Source: Chloranthus sessilifolius (Eukaryota; Streptophyta; Magnoliopsida; Chloranthales; Chloranthaceae). From it: 64,000 nt of DNA. The translations under genes were made by a program, and so were the position numbers. The stretch's first letter is position 1; each line of letters starts with the position of its first letter. Location: assembly GCA_021018995.1 (NCBI GenBank), contig CM037586.1, positions 148,594,060-148,658,059 on the forward strand, in the 5' to 3' direction. Below are positions 58,560 to 64,000 of the stretch, piece by piece. The notes below the pieces were generated by a model. The model searched no databases and had not been told where the DNA came from. It saw only the letters and a program-made list of their open reading frames with translations.

Positions 58560-61224
58560 ATGGATGTTCCCCTTCTTTGCCATTTTGATTTCGTACGTGT
58601 GAGAGAAAATACTTACAATGGAGGACATCGGAGGATTGTCACTGTCACGGAGAATATATCATTTGATGAGTTTATAGAGAAAATGTACAAAGTCACTTGG
58701 ACACTAATTTAAGAACATTCTATTACACTATCGCTTCATTACGCATAGGAATGAGCTTGTATTTGCCGAATTGTTCCGACTGATGATCTTACAAACTTAT
58801 TTAGAGCATATCGGTGATGGTGTATAAATATTTATATCGAAAAATCATTAGTCACTACTGTAGAAACATTTCAACCGTTTAAGGAAACAAACGAAGATGA
58901 TCATGGTGTGGGAACAGAACATTTGATTGAAAATCAAGGAATACGGTATGAAGAGGAGAACATTGTTGCACCGATAATAGCCGACGATGATAGAAATATA
59001 AATATAGGATTTCGCCCCTACAGTAAACTTCCAGAGCAACCCTATTCAGACATTCCGATGAGTGAAGGCGATGAAGATCAAGGATATTCTCATCAAATGA
59101 ATCCGATGCATGATACATCTCAGTTCAACTTCGATTCGGTAAATCAGTGGGAAACGTTTTTAGTCGGCCTTAGTCCATATCAATGGCCTTCCGAACAAAT
59201 AGCTTCGGAGCCAACGATAATCGAGCCTTCAACAGAACAGCCTCTCATACATCAAACATTCCCGCATCGGCTAACATCAATCCAAACAACTGCACATCAA
59301 CCAAGCGTACATCGACGGGCTCAATCCCAATCACGTAATAACCATCCAGTCGATGACGGTGATAGTGATCCTGAAAATAATGAAGCCCCGCCGTCTCCCA
59401 CTTCGCGTGTTTATACTAATAGGGGAATTGATCAACCTCTGGTGGACGAAGACTATCAGCTTAATGACTCGGAAGGAGAGTATATGGATTCGCGATGAGA
59501 GGCGTATGAAGGGGAACGATTACCATTGAGCGTTTAGAAATAAGAAATCATTTCAAAAGTTCTTAAAGAATTTGCGATGACAAATAATTTTCGATTAAAC
59601 CAATAAAACCACCTCTTCGAGTAAAATCGCGAGGTGTGCTGAAGTAGGATGTGCTTGGCGAATACATGCATCGAAATTAGTAGGCGTAGACACGTTTGCT
59701 GTGAAAACTTTCCATCCGGAACACACGTGCGGAATGCTAGCTTTTGGAAGCGGGCATCGCCAATGTACGACATCGTGGATAGCTTCATTCGTTAGAGATA
59801 AACTATTAAAGGGTTTTGACGAGACTCCTGCTTCAATAATTTTTGATATTGAAAAAAAATACGGTATATGAGAGGTTCTTGGAAAGCATGGTGAGGAAAA
59901 GAACTGGCGTTGTATGTCATCCGAGGTAGCTGCTCGTTGCAATTTATGATGTTACCGTCATATGTTGTCGAATTACAGCGGGTCGATCCAGACTTACAGA
60001 CCGAATTGTGTCTCGAGTCTGATAAAGCATTTCAGAGATTCTTCGTGGCATTCGGACCTTGCATTCGAAGCTTCGTAATACTTACTTTACTAAGAATAAT
60101 TATGCGGTAGATGGAACGCATTTGGGACGATATAAGGGAGTGTTGTTAATAGCTACGGGGATGACGGAATAGACATTTATTTCCTATAGTGTTCATTAGA
60201 AGAAAATGAAGACCATTGGACATGGTTTCTTGATCTATTAGGGAGACGTGTAATCGGTGAATTTGAAGAACAATTTGTTTTGATATCAGACAGACAGAAA
60301 GGTTTGATGGAAGCAGTGGAAATTTTTTTTCCTAATGTCTTTCACAGCTACTGTATGTGACACCTGGCTCTAAATCTGTTTGATAAATATAAGGATACAA
60401 TCTCTAGACCGCTTTTCTGGGTTGCTGCCCGTGCATTTTCAGAAGCAAAATTTAAAAGAATTATGCGAAAAATAGAAGACGACGCCCCGCCGGAATGTAC
60501 AAAATGGATTAAAGAAATTGGTGATCATTTCTGGGCACGCGCTTATTTCCAAGGGAGGCGTTATGATATGTTGACAACTAATATAGCTGAAAACATAAAT
60601 AGTGTGTTGAAAATAGCTAGGGAGGAACCGATTGTGAGCATGTTAGAAACTATTCACACAAAAGTAGCCGAATTTTATTTTCGTCGTCAGGAGGAAGGAA
60701 ATAAAATGACACATGTGTTAACACCGATGGCAGAAAAACACATAAAAAGAAATTCAGGATGGGCCCGTCGAAAAAACGTCATACCATATGGTCGTGATAT
60801 ATTTCAAGTTAAACGTGGTGATTACACTCACAGTGTCGATCTAGAATCGCGAACATGTACATGTAGACGTTGGGCTATTCTTGGATTACCATGTTCACAT
60901 GTGATTGCCGCATTATCGCGCCGAAACAGAGAAAGAGAGATCCCCCAATTTTGTGAACCTTTGGTTTACCTGACTTATTTAGAAACTTATAAAGAACACT
61001 TTGTCCCGGTTGACAAGCGCCAATGGACTTCGCAAATAGAAGACATTCAAGTTTTGCCCCCCACAAAAAATACGTCCAAGCCGGCCGTCCGAAGAAAAGG
61101 AGAACAAGATCTAAAGGGGAAGTTCGACCACTACAATGTAAAAATTGTAATAAGTACGGTCATAATCGTCGCTCGTGTAAATTTGTTAATATTTGAAATT
61201 AACTTATATTACATCAAAGGTTGA
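58560..61224 (+). pseudogene. MURA-like transposase pseudogene
   Basis: Recognisable from ATG 58560 (MDVPLLCHFDFVRVRENT), with an open acidic stretch at 58908-59498. Next come a MuDR-type DNA-binding region at about 59530-59870 and the MULE core VDGTHLGRYKGVLLIATGM at 60105-60160. ISDRQKGL follows near 60285 and TTNIAENINS near 60580. A SWIM zinc finger (CTCRRWAILGLPCSHV) is at 60853-60903. A zinc knuckle CKNCNKYGHNRRSC lies at 61134-61175 in another frame. Stops in the 58.7-kb, 60.17-kb and 60.36-kb regions and frame changes near 60.19 and 61.07 kb make it inactive. The 60463-61224 frame is open. Full-length relatives are about 750-850 aa. Confidence 0.88.
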
Positions 61225-61544
61225 GATTGAAAACAGATTTAGATTAGATTAGACCTAGTGGCAATCGAGCTTCCAAATGATTTCATTATAGAAGAATATT
61301 TTTCTTTTTTCTCTTTTTCTTTCCTTCAATATAAACAGATTAAACCTCAATAAAAGAGCGATCAACATCTACCAATTAATTAATATATTTTTTTGGAATT
61401 GTGACTAAAATATATTGTTGTGCTTCTTAATAAATCATTCATTCATTCAAACAGGATTTGAAGTTGCCAAATTCGCCCCTAATCTTCTAGTGATTGGCAT
61501 AAAGCCAAACCAAAGATATCAGGCTTCACAATTCAGAAAGGTAT

Positions 61545-61956
61545 ATCTTAGATCATCGGCCGATATCTTAGATCATCGACCGATATTATCGGCCGATGAT
61601 TTAAATTATCGGCCGATGTTTTAAAATATCGGCCGATGATTTAAAATATCGGCCGATGATTTAAAATATCGGTCGATGATTTAAAATATCGGCCGATGAT
61701 TTAAAATATCGTCCGATGATTTAAAATATCGGCCGATGATTTAAGATATCGTCCGATAACTTAAAATATCGGACGATGATTTAAGATATCGGACGATAAT
61801 TTAAATCATCGGCCGATGATTTAAGCTATCGTCCGATTACTTAAAATATCGGCCGATAATTTAAATCATCGTCCGATGACTTAAATTATCGGCCGATGAT
61901 TTAAGATATCGGACGATGATTTAAGATATCGGCCGATGATATAAGTCATCGGCCTA
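61545..61956. repeat. 20-bp tandem palindrome array (MULE central array)
   Basis: About 20 units of TTAAAATATCGGCCGATGAT follow one another at an almost exact 20-bp period. The palindrome ATCGGCCGAT varies to ATCGTCCGAT, ATCGGACGAT and ATCGGTCGAT. The spacer is a second weak palindrome, GATTTAAAAT. It lies in the non-coding gap between the convergent transposase and protease genes. Confidence 0.95.
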
Positions 61957-62138
61957 TTGGAATTGCTTCAAGAGAGGAAGGCTCCATTGATACATTAGGC
62001 AAGGTGATACAAATAAGATAAATAAATTGATAACAACGATAATGAAAATTATACAAGTTAATAAAAATTAATAAAATTAAATAATTTACAATTTCATCAA
62101 AAAATATCTTTACAAAACACTAAATTTTTTTACAGATA

Positions 62139-64000
62139 TTAACTCTTCTTCCCAAACGTGCACATTCGATGTCCGATTTCGGCTCTAAATTGTTGCATAT
62201 GTTTATCGTCGAAATCAATAGGTCATTTGTTGGGAGAAGTATTCTATATACTTCAAAACGTATACACCGCAATCCCAACCGTTTTCTTGGATCGGGAGAA
62301 CGACACTGTTGAATGCCGATACCTTCCACTGTTGATCGAAAGCTGACTTCAAACCGATAGCGTAAAGAAGGCGCGGAAGGTGATTTAATAGACATTCTTT
62401 ATGCACTTCAAACCTTTTTGAGCACTCTCGGTCTGCTGGATCAATTAACTTAATTTCTCGATCAACTAATGAAATTATAGCCAACGCCCAATGGCTATGT
62501 TTTTGGCTATGCATCGGAAGATAAATCTACACATAAACGGAACCGAAATTTTAAATAATAAATTTTATTTAAAAGCCGTTAACGTTAAATAAAACGAAGT
62601 TTAGTATTAAAAAACGTACCATTCCACAGTCGATCGCGTGAATTCCGCGGATATTATTTGTCAATAGTGGTTCCATCGGCTTTGAATTGTTACGAACATT
62701 CTATTCGTCACAATAGGCCTGCCACCTATCGAGGTCGCTGAGCGCAGCTATACCTTCATTATCGATATATTTTTCAAATTTTTTCTCGTCTGCCATAAAC
62801 AAGGTCTGATTGGCCGCAAACAGTAGAAGAAGTTAATCAAGAGTCGTGATTGAAAAGACAAATAAAAGAAACAAACGAGCTTCCAATAAATATTTTGAAG
62901 CGAACCGACTTTTTTCGGCATTGGTAAACATTGAATCGTTTATAACTTCAAGGACTCTCAGTATCGCCGATGACTTCATTGTCGAACAACGGCGTCCTTT
63001 GAGAACCTTCAAAAGCAACTGTGATCTCAACACCGCTGATAGTATTAACGATCACATTGTCCTCGTTCTCCGGCCGATTCCAAAAACTAAGCATATACTT
63101 TTGCTCCATTGATATTGCCTCATCCTCCTCCTCCTCTACAACCAATCTTCGTTTTTTTATTAATGCTTTAGTGGTCGGAGACTTTCTCTTCTTACGAGCA
63201 CGCAAGTCATAACCTTCGGCTTCATTTTTTGTAGATGATAGTTTCACTATAATTGTTTTTAGTGGTGCTGTGACTCACGAGAAGGTCACAGAAGAGGAGC
63301 ACCATCATCACCCACATCAACCAAGGGTTGTTTAGTAGGCTGAGGAGCAGTAGGTTTTGGGGCAGCGGGTTTTGGGGCAGTTGATTTATTTGTAAGTTGA
63401 GGAGCAGTTGGTTTTGGGGCACTGGACTGATGGCTTTGTTGAGGAGCAGTGGGTTTTGGGGCAGTAGACTGATGGCTTTGTTGATGAGTGGTGGGTTGAG
63501 GGACAGTTGATTGAGGGTAAGTGGGTGAAGGAACGAAGGTGTCAAAGAGCACAGAGGTTAAAATATTTATCTGCATAATTGCAAAAAAATATCCATTACA
63601 AAAAATAGAAATAGAAATAAAACTGCATTATCGACCAATAATTTAACTAATCGGTCGATAATGTAAATAGTCGGTCGATAATTTAGTTATCGATCGATAA
63701 TTTACATTATCGAATCGACAATTTCAGTTAGTTTCATCGATATCAGAAATTATCGATCGACAATTTAAAATTCCGATAATGTAACTTATCGTCCGGTAAT
63801 GTACATTATCGATCGACTATTTAAATTATCGGTCGATAATGTATATCGTCGGACGGTAAGTTCCATCTACGGACGACAGGCTAATTTTGCATTAAGTTGT
63901 AAAGAAATGATTTTGTTCTAAATTTGAAAAGTCTTGGTTTGATACCTTTCTTAAATGAGAGATGACCGCATCAAGATCCTTCCGTATTGCTTTATTTTCT
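62139..64000 (-). pseudogene. Ulp1-like SUMO/ubiquitin-like protease gene in the MULE (C48), partial and probably broken
   Basis: The peptidase core reads HSHWALAIISL (catalytic His), KLIDPADR (Asp), then LPIQENGWDCGVYVLKYIEYF (in part; Gln and Cys), at 62215-62526. An intron at 62527-62619 joins DCGM to VIYLPMHSQ-like sequence (GTACGT donor, TGTAG acceptor). Upstream pieces include a basic region (RARKKRKS...KKRRL, EEEEDE) at 62948-63247, a Pro/Gln-rich repeat (QQSHQSTAPKPTAP) at 63286-63576, and an exon-like ENKAIRKDLDAVISHLRK at the window edge. A stop in the penultimate exon near 62.70 kb and a one-base shift near 62.22 kb suggest inactivity. Cellular Ulp1 enzymes cut SUMO; the role in MULEs is unknown. 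Confidence 0.78.
63631..63860. repeat. Palindrome groups, 20-bp pitch (MULE right array)
   Basis: TCGRYCGATAATTTA-type units start at 63631, 63651, 63671, 63690, 63710, then at 63789, 63809, 63829 and 63849. Steps are 19-20 bp. The palindrome is ATCGATCGAT with variants. It lies in an apparent intron of the Ulp1-like gene. Confidence 0.88.

Larger units (their letters stand above)
57895..64000. mobile_element. Mutator-like element carrying a Ulp1-like gene (left part)
   Basis: It begins near GGAAAATTTGCACTTTCGGCC, of the type seen at ends of Ulp1-bearing plant MULEs, exactly at the break in the PIF-like copy. It holds a MURA-like transposase pseudogene (plus strand) and a convergent C48-protease gene (minus strand), with three palindrome arrays in its non-coding parts. 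The right end is outside the window. The arrangement recalls the Kaonashi (KI-MULE) class of Arabidopsis; assignment to that class is inference. Confidence 0.8.

Noticed and set aside
61545-61956. CRISPR-like array of regularly spaced palindromic repeats
   Set aside because: This is plant nuclear DNA; units are contiguous 20-bp repeats with near-constant spacers, no leader and no cas genes, and sit inside a transposon.

Overview
The window is nuclear DNA of a flowering plant. It is AT-rich, has long transposon-filled introns, and carries Athila-type LTR elements, L1 and RTE LINEs, many MITEs and a Mutator-like element. Two host genes can be supported. The first is a 19-exon plus-strand gene for the ribosome-biogenesis WD40 protein BOP1 (about 2.1-22.3 kb). 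The second is an intact single-exon minus-strand gene for a VIT/CCC1-family vacuolar-iron-transporter-like protein (about 54.6-55.4 kb). No species is proposed; a woody, perhaps early-diverging angiosperm would fit, but the sequence does not prove it.

Layout: 1-2.1 kb is upstream sequence with a MITE beside the proposed BOP1 start. 2.1-22.3 kb is BOP1. Its introns include a tandem duplication that copied an acidic exon, a GC-AG intron, a textbook U12-type AT-AC intron, and a 5-kb intron filled with RTE LINE fragments, a hAT-like insert and an LTR-like segment. 23.6-29.8 kb is nested DNA elements (PIF-like, Mutator-like, hAT-like and a long foldback element). 29.8-34.5 kb is a 5'-truncated L1 LINE split by a 2.7-kb solo LTR. 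35.4-49.7 kb is a degraded Athila-type Ty3/gypsy element on the minus strand, with 5-bp target duplications and an open env-position ORF. 49.7-54.6 kb is gene-poor. 56.2-57.9 kb is small DNA elements. From 57.9 kb to the end is the left part of a Mutator-like element carrying a broken MURA-type transposase and, convergently, a Ulp1-like cysteine protease gene.

The most unusual pattern links otherwise unrelated elements. Five of them (an LTR-like segment at 17.1 kb, a foldback element at 26.5 kb, a solo LTR at 31 kb, the Athila element and the Mutator-like element) each carry their own family of short palindromes. In every case the palindromes repeat at a pitch of 20-22 bp, about two DNA helical turns, often in pairs or groups of four with unrelated spacers. 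The palindrome sequences differ but the spacing is shared, which suggests convergent use of a common host process or binding geometry.
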